DNA from: Tangfeifania diversioriginum
Lineage (GTDB): Bacteria > Bacteroidota > Bacteroidia > Bacteroidales > Prolixibacteraceae
Reading direction: 5' to 3'
Length of the DNA: 64,000 bases
Assembly (NCBI GenBank): GCA_945873105.1
Contig: CAMCBW010000015.1
Coordinates: forward strand, 1-64,000
Below, piece by piece: positions 20,667 to 28,938 of this stretch (positions are counted from its first letter, which is position 1; every line of letters starts with the position of its first letter). The notes beneath the pieces were generated by a model. That model was not told the origin of the DNA, made no database searches, and saw nothing but the letters and a program-made list of their open reading frames with translations. The position numbers and the translations under genes were made by a program.

Positions 20667-21554
20667 ATGAAAAATCTATTAATAGGCCTACTACTCGGAT
20701 TTGTAATAATGGCGAACCCAGTGGCTGCTCAGAAGAAGAAAGTGAATAACATTTTATATGCCCAAAACACTTTAAAAGGTTTCACAAACACTCCTAAAAC
20801 TGCCCGGGAGAAAGCTAAAATATTAAAAACAATTGGTTATGATGGTTTAGAAGGGTTTGGATATGGGGACTTTTTTGAACTTAAAGATGCTCTCGATAAG
20901 GAGGGTTTAAGAATGCCTGTTAATTATGTGGGTCTTACATTCGGGGCAGATGGCAAACTTGGGGATACTTTGGCTGCTGAAATTAAAGAAATGATTCGGG
21001 AGACGGCAAAGGGAGATATAATCTATTTTCATATTCGTAGCCAGAGTTATAAAGTTAAATGTGAAGCGGGCGATGATATTGTTTCTTCGATACTTCGTGA
21101 ACTCTCTGATTATGCAGCATCTTATGGTGTTAAGTTATGTGCATATCCGCATATAAACACTTACTGCGAGACAGTGGCTCATTCCGTAAAACTGGCTAAG
21201 ATGGTGGACCGGAAAAACTATGGTGCTTCCTTGAACCTTTGTCATTTGCTTAAGGTAGAAGGGTCCGAAGGAATTGATGATAAGATAAAGGAGTTTACCC
21301 CATTTTTGTTTGCGGTAAATATATGCGGAGCTGACGATGGAGATACCAAACAAATGGGTTGGGATCGTTTGATTCAACCATTGGGGCAGGGGTCGTTTGA
21401 TACTTATCATTTTATTAAAGTATTGCTGGACAACGGGTACAATGATCCGATCGGGTTGCAATGTTTTAATCTTAAGGGTGATGCTGTTGAAACTTTAACA
21501 CAATCACTGGAAGTCTGGAAGGAATACAAAAAGCGATACGAAGAAGACAGATAA
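20667..21554 (+). CDS. Secreted sugar phosphate isomerase/epimerase-like TIM-barrel protein (AP endonuclease 2 fold)
   Basis: Signal peptide MKNLLIGLLLGFVIMANPVAAQ; KAKILKTIGYDGLEGFGYG; NYGASLNLCHLLKVEG. Confidence 0.85.
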   Translation: MKNLLIGLLLGFVIMANPVAAQKKKVNNILYAQNTLKGFTNTPKTAREKAKILKTIGYDGLEGFGYGDFFELKDALDKEGLRMPVNYVGLTFGADGKLGDTLAAEIKEMIRETAKGDIIYFHIRSQSYKVKCEAGDDIVSSILRELSDYAASYGVKLCAYPHINTYCETVAHSVKLAKMVDRKNYGASLNLCHLLKVEGSEGIDDKIKEFTPFLFAVNICGADDGDTKQMGWDRLIQPLGQGSFDTYHFIKVLLDNGYNDPIGLQCFNLKGDAVETLTQSLEVWKEYKKRYEEDR

Positions 21555-21632
21555 AGATTTTAAAGATTTTTTATTAGAGTTCGATCGGGTAAAATTCTTT
21601 TTAATATTTTTTAATTCTTAAAATACTTTAAT

Positions 21633-22754
21633 ATGGAACCAGGTAACATTGATTTTGCCATAGATCCGGTTATGCCGAAAAATCGGAATTCCAGGATAGG
21701 TTGTATTGGCGCTGGCTTTATTATGGCCGATTGCCATCTTGTGGCTTATAAGGATGCAGGGTTTAATCCTCAGGCAATCACTTCCCTGAGTCTTGATGAA
21801 TCGAAAGCCGTAGCGGCACGCCATAATATTCCCAAAGTATATAAAAACTGGAAAGAATTAATCAGTGATCCTGATATTGAAATTGTGGATATTGCCATAG
21901 CTCCCGATTCACAGTTGGGTGTAATCAGGGAACTAGTGAAACAGAATGATCATATTAAAGGAGTACTATGTCAGAAACCTCTTGCGATGAATTATCAAGA
22001 AGCTCAAATGATAGTTGAGCTATGTGAAGATTCAGGAATAAAACTGAGTGTAAACTCTAATATGCGTTACGATCAATCTATCAGGGCATTGAAAAGTATT
22101 TTAAATCAGAATTTTCTGGGGGAACCTGTTTTGGCAACCATTGAAATGCGGGCAATTCCGCATTGGCAAGATTTTCTTAAAAAATATGACCATTTAGAGA
22201 TCCTCAACATGGGAATCCATCATATAGACACTTTCCGGTACCTTTTTGGAGACCCTGAGAGGGTTACTACCATCACACGACAGGATCCAAGAACTAAATT
22301 TAGCCACATTGACGGCATTTCACAATATACTTTTCAGTATTCCAATGGTTTTATGGCAACAAGTCTAGACGATGTTTGGGCATGGCCCGGTGAAGGGACC
22401 GAAAAGGATATTTATATTAAATGGCGTGTTGAAGGTATGGATGGAATGGCCCAGGGAACTATCGGCTGGCCAAAATATCCCGAGCCAACACCGAGTACAC
22501 TCGAATTTACTTCTAACCATTTCCCGGGAAAATGGATCCGTCCTCATTGGAATAAAGTCTGGTTTCCCGATGCATTTCAGGGTACAATGGCCCAATTGCT
22601 CGTGGCTGTAGAAAAAAACGCCGAACCGGAAATCAGCGGCAAGGATAATTTGGTTACCATGGCAATTATCGATGCATGCTATCAATCCATTAAGGAACAA
22701 CGAACAATATATTTATCAGAAACAATTAAAGCAAATAAGGAGGCTCGATTATGA
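21633..22754 (+). CDS. Gfo/Idh/MocA oxidoreductase, no export signal (predicted cytoplasmic)
   Basis: RIGCIGAGFIMADCHLVAY; CQKPLAMNYQEA; NMGIHHIDTFRYLFG. Confidence 0.9.
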   Translation: MEPGNIDFAIDPVMPKNRNSRIGCIGAGFIMADCHLVAYKDAGFNPQAITSLSLDESKAVAARHNIPKVYKNWKELISDPDIEIVDIAIAPDSQLGVIRELVKQNDHIKGVLCQKPLAMNYQEAQMIVELCEDSGIKLSVNSNMRYDQSIRALKSILNQNFLGEPVLATIEMRAIPHWQDFLKKYDHLEILNMGIHHIDTFRYLFGDPERVTTITRQDPRTKFSHIDGISQYTFQYSNGFMATSLDDVWAWPGEGTEKDIYIKWRVEGMDGMAQGTIGWPKYPEPTPSTLEFTSNHFPGKWIRPHWNKVWFPDAFQGTMAQLLVAVEKNAEPEISGKDNLVTMAIIDACYQSIKEQRTIYLSETIKANKEARL

Positions 22755-23653
22755 TCTCAGTAGGAATTTTCAATGGTTATTTTCCCTATACTTTGGAGGA
22801 ATCGGTAAAAAGAATTAAAGCACTAGGTTTTACTGCTGTTCAGCTTGACCTTTCGTTTAAAGGAATGGATCTTTCATTTGATTCTTTGAACGCTGAAAAG
22901 TGCCATTTCATAAGGGATTATTTTCGCGATGCCAACCTGCCAATTGTGGCGGTCTCAGGTTATACTAATCTCGTTCATCCCAATTTGGTGAGGCGTGAAG
23001 AGAATATCAGAAACCTGAAAACACTATTAAAGTTTGCCCGTGATCTTGGTTCTCCTTACGTAGTCAGTGAAACAGGGACTTTTGACAAAGATAGTGATTG
23101 GGTTTACCATGAAAAAAATGGAACACCTGAAGCTTATGAAACACTTTGTGAAATTGTAGCTGAACTGACGAAATTTGCACATGATAATGGCTCTGTATTT
23201 CTTGTTGAAAATTACGTTAATAACATCATAGGAACGGTTAATCAGTTATTACGGTTATTTTCAGATGTGAATCACCCTGCCCTGGGCTTGCTGATGGATC
23301 CTACAAATTACTTCTCCGATATTAATATTGAGGATGTTGATGGAGAGCTTAACAGAATTTTTAATGCTTTAGGTGATAAAATAAGAATTGCGCATGCAAA
23401 GGATTGTAAACGTGCTGATAACATTGCTGAAAAACATGCCGACATTGATGCAGATGAATCGCATACTTTCAGGGGTGCCGGGTCGGTAGAACTTCCCGCT
23501 CCAGGTCTGGGAATATTAAATTACGACCTCTATTTAAAACGGTTATCTTCAATTCATCCCAATATTCCGATTATCATTGAACATCTCGATGAGGCTGATA
23601 TTCCGAGGGCCAAAAAATTTGTCGATGACAAACTTAAGAAGGCAGGTTGCTAA
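22751..23653 (+). CDS. Sugar phosphate isomerase/epimerase TIM-barrel protein (predicted cytoplasmic)
   Basis: 4-bp overlap with upstream gene; IKALGFTAVQLD; LGLLMDPTNYFSD; RIAHAKDCKR; IIIEHLDEAD. Confidence 0.88.
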   Translation: MISVGIFNGYFPYTLEESVKRIKALGFTAVQLDLSFKGMDLSFDSLNAEKCHFIRDYFRDANLPIVAVSGYTNLVHPNLVRREENIRNLKTLLKFARDLGSPYVVSETGTFDKDSDWVYHEKNGTPEAYETLCEIVAELTKFAHDNGSVFLVENYVNNIIGTVNQLLRLFSDVNHPALGLLMDPTNYFSDINIEDVDGELNRIFNALGDKIRIAHAKDCKRADNIAEKHADIDADESHTFRGAGSVELPAPGLGILNYDLYLKRLSSIHPNIPIIIEHLDEADIPRAKKFVDDKLKKAGC

Positions 23654-23730
23654 ATATTTTAAAAAATCAATTTTTAATGAAAAGGAATAATTATTCATTG
23701 ACGAAATTCATAAAAAGTAAAGATAAATAG

Positions 23731-25098
23731 ATGGAACTAAATATAAAGCGTATAGTCCCTTTTGGTTTGGCAATAACTGCTTGTTTTAATTTGAATGCAT
23801 TAACCACAGATCATAATGTAAAACCAAATGTAATTTTAATCCTGACCGATGATCAGGGTAGTATCGACTTAAATTGTTATGGCGCAAAGGACTTAAAAAC
23901 TCCAAACCTGGACAGATTAGCACAAACAGGGATTCGTTTTTCCCAATTTTATTCGGGATCTTCTGTTTGCTCTCCTTCAAGGGCTTGTTTGCTGACAGGA
24001 AAAACCCCACAAGGTGCAGATCTGACTGCTAATGCTCCTTCTACAAAAGGACTGGCTGGTATGCCAACTGAGCAGGTGACAATTGCTGAAATCTTGAAAA
24101 CCGCGGGTTATAAGACCGGGCATATTGGGAAATGGCACATAGGTTATTCTCCTGAAACAATGCCATTAGGCCAGGGATTCGACTATTCATTTGGCCACAT
24201 GGGGGGTTGTATCGACAACTATTCGCATTTCTTTTACTGGGATGGTCCTAATCGGCATGACTTATGGGAAAACGGTGAAGAAGTATTTGAAGATGGATTA
24301 TATTTCCCCGACCTGATGGTCGAAAAGGCCAGCGAGTATATCAAAAACAATCAAAACAATCCGTTCTTTCTCTATCTGGCTTTTAATACTCCGCATTATC
24401 CATTGCAGCCGACTCAGAAGTGGAGAGAATTTTACAAAGATTTGCCTAGCCCAAGACGCGAATATGCAGGTTTTGTTTCTTCCGCCGACGAGCGTATAGG
24501 AAAGATAATTGATCTTCTGGACAATCTTAAGATGAGAGAAAATACATTGATTGTTTTTCTTTCCGACCAAGGGCATTCCTATGAAGACCGCACTGGTGGT
24601 AGTGGTGGAAATTCCGGGCCCTACAGAGGAGGAAAATTTTCATTGTTCGAAGGAGGTATCCGTGTGCCGGCAATTTTTAATTGGAAAGGGGTCATCCCTG
24701 AAGGAGTTGTCAATAACGAGATATGTATGAGTATGGACATTTTGCCAACTATTGCAGATTTCTGCGGAGTAAAGGAGGTACCGACTGAAGTAGAAGGGAA
24801 AAGTATTAAGTCCGTTATCTTTGAAAATCAGGCATCTGTGCACAAAGTGTCCTATTGGCAACTTGGAAAGCAATGGGCAGTTCGAGCCGGGGATTGGAAA
24901 ATGGTAGGAAATCCGGTTGATCCTTCAACATCAAAAAACAATCTTCATTTTCCTATGGATAATATATTCTTATCAAACCTAAAATCAAATATTTCTGAAT
25001 CAATTAATCTTGCTGAACAATACCCCGAAAAAGTTAAGGAGATGATTGAATTATATCAGGAATGGAAATATGCCAAGGAAGAATATATAACACATTAA
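23731..25098 (+). CDS. Sulfatase (Cys-type formylglycine motif)
   Basis: NVILILTDDQG; CSPSRACLLTGK; GKWHIG. Confidence 0.95.
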   Translation: MELNIKRIVPFGLAITACFNLNALTTDHNVKPNVILILTDDQGSIDLNCYGAKDLKTPNLDRLAQTGIRFSQFYSGSSVCSPSRACLLTGKTPQGADLTANAPSTKGLAGMPTEQVTIAEILKTAGYKTGHIGKWHIGYSPETMPLGQGFDYSFGHMGGCIDNYSHFFYWDGPNRHDLWENGEEVFEDGLYFPDLMVEKASEYIKNNQNNPFFLYLAFNTPHYPLQPTQKWREFYKDLPSPRREYAGFVSSADERIGKIIDLLDNLKMRENTLIVFLSDQGHSYEDRTGGSGGNSGPYRGGKFSLFEGGIRVPAIFNWKGVIPEGVVNNEICMSMDILPTIADFCGVKEVPTEVEGKSIKSVIFENQASVHKVSYWQLGKQWAVRAGDWKMVGNPVDPSTSKNNLHFPMDNIFLSNLKSNISESINLAEQYPEKVKEMIELYQEWKYAKEEYITH

Positions 25099-25192
25099 AC
25101 TAAAAAACTAGAATACACTCTAATACTGACCGAATAGCCGGCATTCGTTCTGTGAAGTTAATACCGACGAAAAAACACATAAACGTAATTCT

Positions 25193-26422
25193 TTAATCCC
25201 TGATCTTCTCCATTGCTGATTGAATCGTATTCCTTGTTTCCCTGGTAATACCATATTCCCTGGCAATGGCTCCCCATTGGCCTATTGCTTCCTGAACCTC
25301 TTCAATAATGGAGGCAGCGTTTTTCATCCCGAAATGTGTGGCCAGTTTCATCAGCTCTCTTCGTCCCGGATTTTTACTTTCACCGGCTATCATGGTACTG
25401 TGAAACCCATAGCCGGAATACGAAAAGGTTAAGTCATAGGCTGGTGCAAACTGCCATTCTCCTTTTGCATTCATCAGAAAAGAGAAATTTTTGCTGTGAT
25501 CGTCCCGGTTATGCGAATAGACATTGAATGCAGCCAGCCTAAACACTTTTTCATAAGCTTTTACGTGCTTTTCCAAACGGAAAGCGCAATCCATCAGATG
25601 CCCGTAATCCAATGTACTCATTCTGAAGTTATCGTGCATGAGTCCGGAAGCCGTGTGGGTATGCAGACGATTATTCGTTACCCGGTCAAACCGCTTGGTC
25701 CCAAAATACACTTGTCCTGATTTTCCTTTAAAAAGGAGGCATTCACTCATTTCAATGCCTGCCATTAAGGCCATTTGGTGATAGGCAATTTCAATATTTG
25801 CAATCTCCCTGCTATCGGCGGATGACGGGAATTTGATGATCCATTCGTCATATCCTTCAGGGACATTGTCCGTACCGTGTATCAACTGGTCGGTTAGCGG
25901 GTTGTAAGAGGCAAATATCTTTGGTCTGGCTCCGCCGGAAGATCCTCCCAGAATAAACAGCTCCTGGATAATCTCTGAACTGTTGCCCTGTAGAACGTGA
26001 TTCATTTCATCAGCAAGGATGTCCAGTGCAGGGAAAGGCTCCGATGTATTTTTCGTTTTGATTTCCGGTCTGTAAACAAGTGCTCCCATTCCCCGCGATC
26101 CGACATGCGCCAGCCGGTCTAATGGAGTTATTGTTGTCATGTCAATCCCTTTGGCGGATAAGAAACGATCCAGTAGCAGTCTGCCCCAGCCGTCGGGCAG
26201 TGAATCGTTGAATACTCCAAACAACCCGTCAAATGGTTGTTTATCTGCACTTGCTATATCATTTGAAAAAGGGAGTTTTATGGGTGAAAGACTAAGTCCG
26301 GTTTTAAGAAAATCAGTATGGTACCTGAAATATATTTTTTGGTTGGAAAGCACCAGTTCCCCAACGTCGAAGTTGTGCCCTTCGAGAAGCAGTGATACAT
26401 ATAATTTATTGATAGCTACCAT
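25193..26422 (-). CDS. hipA: HipA-like serine/threonine kinase toxin
   Basis: GVFNDSLPDGWGRLLLDR; LGGSSGGARPK; NRDDHSKNFSF; PAYDLTFS. Confidence 0.92.
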   Translation of the reverse strand: MVAINKLYVSLLLEGHNFDVGELVLSNQKIYFRYHTDFLKTGLSLSPIKLPFSNDIASADKQPFDGLFGVFNDSLPDGWGRLLLDRFLSAKGIDMTTITPLDRLAHVGSRGMGALVYRPEIKTKNTSEPFPALDILADEMNHVLQGNSSEIIQELFILGGSSGGARPKIFASYNPLTDQLIHGTDNVPEGYDEWIIKFPSSADSREIANIEIAYHQMALMAGIEMSECLLFKGKSGQVYFGTKRFDRVTNNRLHTHTASGLMHDNFRMSTLDYGHLMDCAFRLEKHVKAYEKVFRLAAFNVYSHNRDDHSKNFSFLMNAKGEWQFAPAYDLTFSYSGYGFHSTMIAGESKNPGRRELMKLATHFGMKNAASIIEEVQEAIGQWGAIAREYGITRETRNTIQSAMEKIRD

Positions 26423-26425
26423 CTA

Positions 26426-26698
26426 TTATTTTGTTAAGAGTTTCTTAACGTTATCGATGTTTTCCGTCGGAAGCATGAGGTTGTCAAATTCATTTAACCG
26501 TCCTAACAGGTGCATTAGTCTCAGTAGTGAATCCAACGATATTTTCCCGGTATTCTCAAAACGCTTTAAGCTTCCTAGAGATAGTCCCGAACGATCGGCC
26601 ATTTCTTTCTGCGACATTTTTAGATGCTTTCGCAAAGCGCGATGTTTTTGGGCCAATGCCTTACTTATATCTAGTGGAGTTGGTTCTAATGAATACAT
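26426..26698 (-). CDS. hipB: HipB-like HTH antitoxin
   Basis: HTH MSQKEMADRSGLSLGSLKRFENTGKIS, adjacent to hipA. ATG at 26698 preferred because the operator palindrome lies just upstream. Confidence 0.82.
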   Translation of the reverse strand: MYSLEPTPLDISKALAQKHRALRKHLKMSQKEMADRSGLSLGSLKRFENTGKISLDSLLRLMHLLGRLNEFDNLMLPTENIDNVKKLLTK

Positions 26699-26703
26699 CT
26701 TAA

Positions 26704-26723
26704 TTGGATAATATATTATCCAA
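26704..26723. promoter_or_regulatory. Putative HipB operator, perfect 20-bp palindrome, with a second partial copy at 26750-26764
   Basis: TTGGATAATATATTATCCAA; second site TAATATATTATCCAA. Confidence 0.7.
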
Positions 26724-26775
26724 ATATAATAAAAAATTACACAAATAGCTAATATATTATCCAATAAAATTAAGA

Positions 26776-26895
26776 GTTTCTCCTTCCCGTGTAAGCTATT
26801 ATCTTACAGGGAAGTGTGAGCCTACACTTAAAAAAGCACGAAAGATCAGTAAAATACTAAATATTGAACCTTCCATCATTTTGGGGGTAGGATAG
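26776..26895 (+). pseudogene. Remnant of a HigA antitoxin C-terminus
   Basis: Reads VSPSRVSYYLTGKCEPTLKKARKISKILNIEPSIILGVG*, closely matching intact HigA VSPSRVSEYLTGKSEPTLKIARNISKILNIEPAIVLGL*. Confidence 0.85.
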
Positions 26896-26959
26896 CTGTT
26901 CCGGACTTCATCTTCCGTCAATTCGCCTCCCCGTCTCGCCGTTTCAAAAGATAATATTT

Positions 26960-26979
26960 AGACGTTGCATGCAACGTCT
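26960..26979. repeat. REP-like 20-bp perfect palindrome
   Basis: AGACGTTGCATGCAACGTCT. Confidence 0.7.
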
Positions 26980-26997
26980 GTACTGTAGTTTTTTTCA

Positions 26998-27666
26998 TCA
27001 CTCCCTGCCCGTCAACGCCAGCAAACCATTGATGATCGTCAATGGATGCGCCGGGTTACCGGCAATGTAGAGATCTACCCGGTTATTTTCAAGGAAACTG
27101 CGGTCCAGGGCAGGGGAACCTTCAAAGATGCCGCCGCTGATGGCGTCAGAGCCACACAAGACTACCATCTTCGGATCAGGAGTGGCGTCGTAGCAGATTT
27201 GCAGCGGTTCAGCCATGTTGGCCGTTATCGGACCGGTAATGACAATCCCATCGGCATGGCGGGGGGAGGCAACGAACTCAATCCCGAAACGGCTTAAGTC
27301 GAACTGCACGTTGTTGGCAGCATTGAGTTCCCATTCGCAGCTGTTGTCGCCTCCGGCCGAGACTTGCCGAAGCTTAAGCGAAGAGCCAAACAATAAACTG
27401 AAATTTTTCGGGATAATGGCTTGGTTAACTTCAACAGGTTGGTCTACGCCTTCTCTGATGATCAACCTTTCCCGCTCTGTTTCAAATCCGCAGAGGCTCT
27501 TCCAGACTTGTGCAAAAGCAGTGGAATGTCTTACTACCGTATCCCCCTGCTGGCCCGGGTCTTCGACCCTTGTCTTGCTTTGTAAAAGCAAAAAAATCAA
27601 ATAGTTTTTCAACCCGGTTACCATCGGGTCGACATCTGCAAATGAGGGCAAAATTGCACAAATCAT
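26998..27666 (-). pseudogene. Chimeric fragment of hydrogenase-like large and small subunits (relic of a second Ehr-like locus)
   Basis: GDTVVRHSTAFAQVWKSLCGFETERE matches the large subunit; ERLIIREG...GGDNSCEWELNAANNVQFD...MNGLLALTGRE-type tail matches the small subunit. First ~40 residues come from repeat sequence. Confidence 0.85.
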
Positions 27667-27822
27667 GGATTTTGAGAATTGAATCTCATATTGAAATCCC
27701 CTCCGCCCTTCGATTGGAACAAAGGTGGGTTGTTTGGTTGAGGTAAGGTATGTTCCTGATAAGATGTCTAATTACACCCATTACTCCATCAGCAAAAAGT
27801 CGGCAATTTATACATGTTTTAC
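27553..27822. repeat. Direct repeat, copy A (includes remnant of a DUF4143 ATPase 3' end)
   Basis: Shares gggtcttcgacccttg...tcaaatag.ttttcaacccggtta...catctgcaaatgagggca...ggtatgttcctgataagatgtctaattacacccatt with copy B. Confidence 0.88.
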
Positions 27823-27928
27823 TCAAATATTAGGCTTCGATGGCAATTATTACATGAGATAAACAAATCCTGAAATAGTTTTGAAAAACAAAACTTATTG
27901 GTATATTTATATTGTAAAACAATACGCA

Positions 27929-28222
27929 ATGAAAATAGTATCACACAAAATACTATTCGATTTTTACCAAAAGTACCATGAGGCTGAAGTGCCATTAAAC
28001 CATTGGTTCAGAACGGCAAAGAGTGCTAAATGGAAGTGTTTTGCCGACATCAAAAAGGATTTTAACAGTGTGGACAGTATCGGCAACCAGAGATACGTAT
28101 TCAATATAAAAGGAAATACCTACAGATTGGTAGTGGTCATTCAATTTTTACATGGCTACATCTATATCAGATTTGTTGGAACTCATGCCGAATATGATAA
28201 AATTGATTGTAAAACAATTTAG
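27929..28222 (+). CDS. higB: HigB-like mRNA interferase toxin
   Basis: FYQKYHEAEVPLNHWFRTAKSAKWKCFADIKKDF...RYVFNIKGNTYRLVVVIQF...IRFVGTHAEYDKI. Confidence 0.88.
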   Translation: MKIVSHKILFDFYQKYHEAEVPLNHWFRTAKSAKWKCFADIKKDFNSVDSIGNQRYVFNIKGNTYRLVVVIQFLHGYIYIRFVGTHAEYDKIDCKTI

Positions 28223-28235
28223 AATCCCATACAAT

Positions 28236-28601
28236 ATGGAAAGAATAATATCAGAAGACGTTTATAAAACCGCATTGGAGAGGATAGAAGAACTTTTGCC
28301 CATGGTCTCAGACAGTACGCCAATATATGACCGAAAAGCCATTGAATTGAAAATTATGTCTGATATAGTGATTGAATATGAGGAGCATCATTTTCCAATT
28401 GGCAAAACTTCGCTGGCAGATGTGGTAAAAATGAGGCTGGAGCAAGAAGCCATGTCACAGCGCGAATTGGCGAAAAAAATAGGCGTTTCTCCCTCCCGTG
28501 TTAGTGAGTATCTTACCGGCAAGAGTGAACCTACCCTAAAAATAGCCCGAAATATCAGTAAAATACTCAACATCGAACCGGCCATTGTTTTAGGTTTATG
28601 A
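28236..28601 (+). CDS. higA: HigA-like HTH antitoxin
   Basis: HTH MSQRELAKKIGVSPSRVSEYLTGKSEPTLKIARNISKIL, immediately after higB. Confidence 0.87.
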   Translation: MERIISEDVYKTALERIEELLPMVSDSTPIYDRKAIELKIMSDIVIEYEEHHFPIGKTSLADVVKMRLEQEAMSQRELAKKIGVSPSRVSEYLTGKSEPTLKIARNISKILNIEPAIVLGL

Positions 28602-28670
28602 TTTCTGTTTCAGCATCCAAAGCTATCCAAATCACTTTCACTCCCAATCCCCGTATCTCCGTTTCCCTGG

Positions 28671-28938
28671 TGCGGGTCTGCGACCCTTGCCTTGCTTGTA
28701 GGACCCAAAAAGTCAAATAGTCTTTCAACCCGGTTATTATATGGTTGACATCTGCAAATGAGGGCAGGATTGCATAAATCATGAATTTTGAGCATTGAAT
28801 CTCCTATTGAAATCCCCCCTGCCCATTGATCTAAGCGAAGGGGGGTTACTTGGTTGAGGTGAGGTATGTTCCTGATAAGATGTCTAATTACACCCATTGC
28901 TCCATCAGTAAAAAGTCGGCAATGTATACATGTTTTAC
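28671..28938. repeat. Direct repeat, copy B (overlaps 3' end of the intact DUF4143 ATPase gene)
   Basis: Matches copy A (27553-27822) over most of its length. Confidence 0.88.

Noticed and set aside
27046-27604. Plus-strand ORFs opposite the Ehr relic
   Set aside because: The minus-strand frame matches the intact Ehr subunits closely; the plus-strand frames do not resemble anything.
26998-27666. A standalone functional hydrogenase small subunit
   Set aside because: It lacks the N-terminal ferredoxin part, is fused to a large-subunit scrap, and starts in repeat DNA. A relic is more likely.
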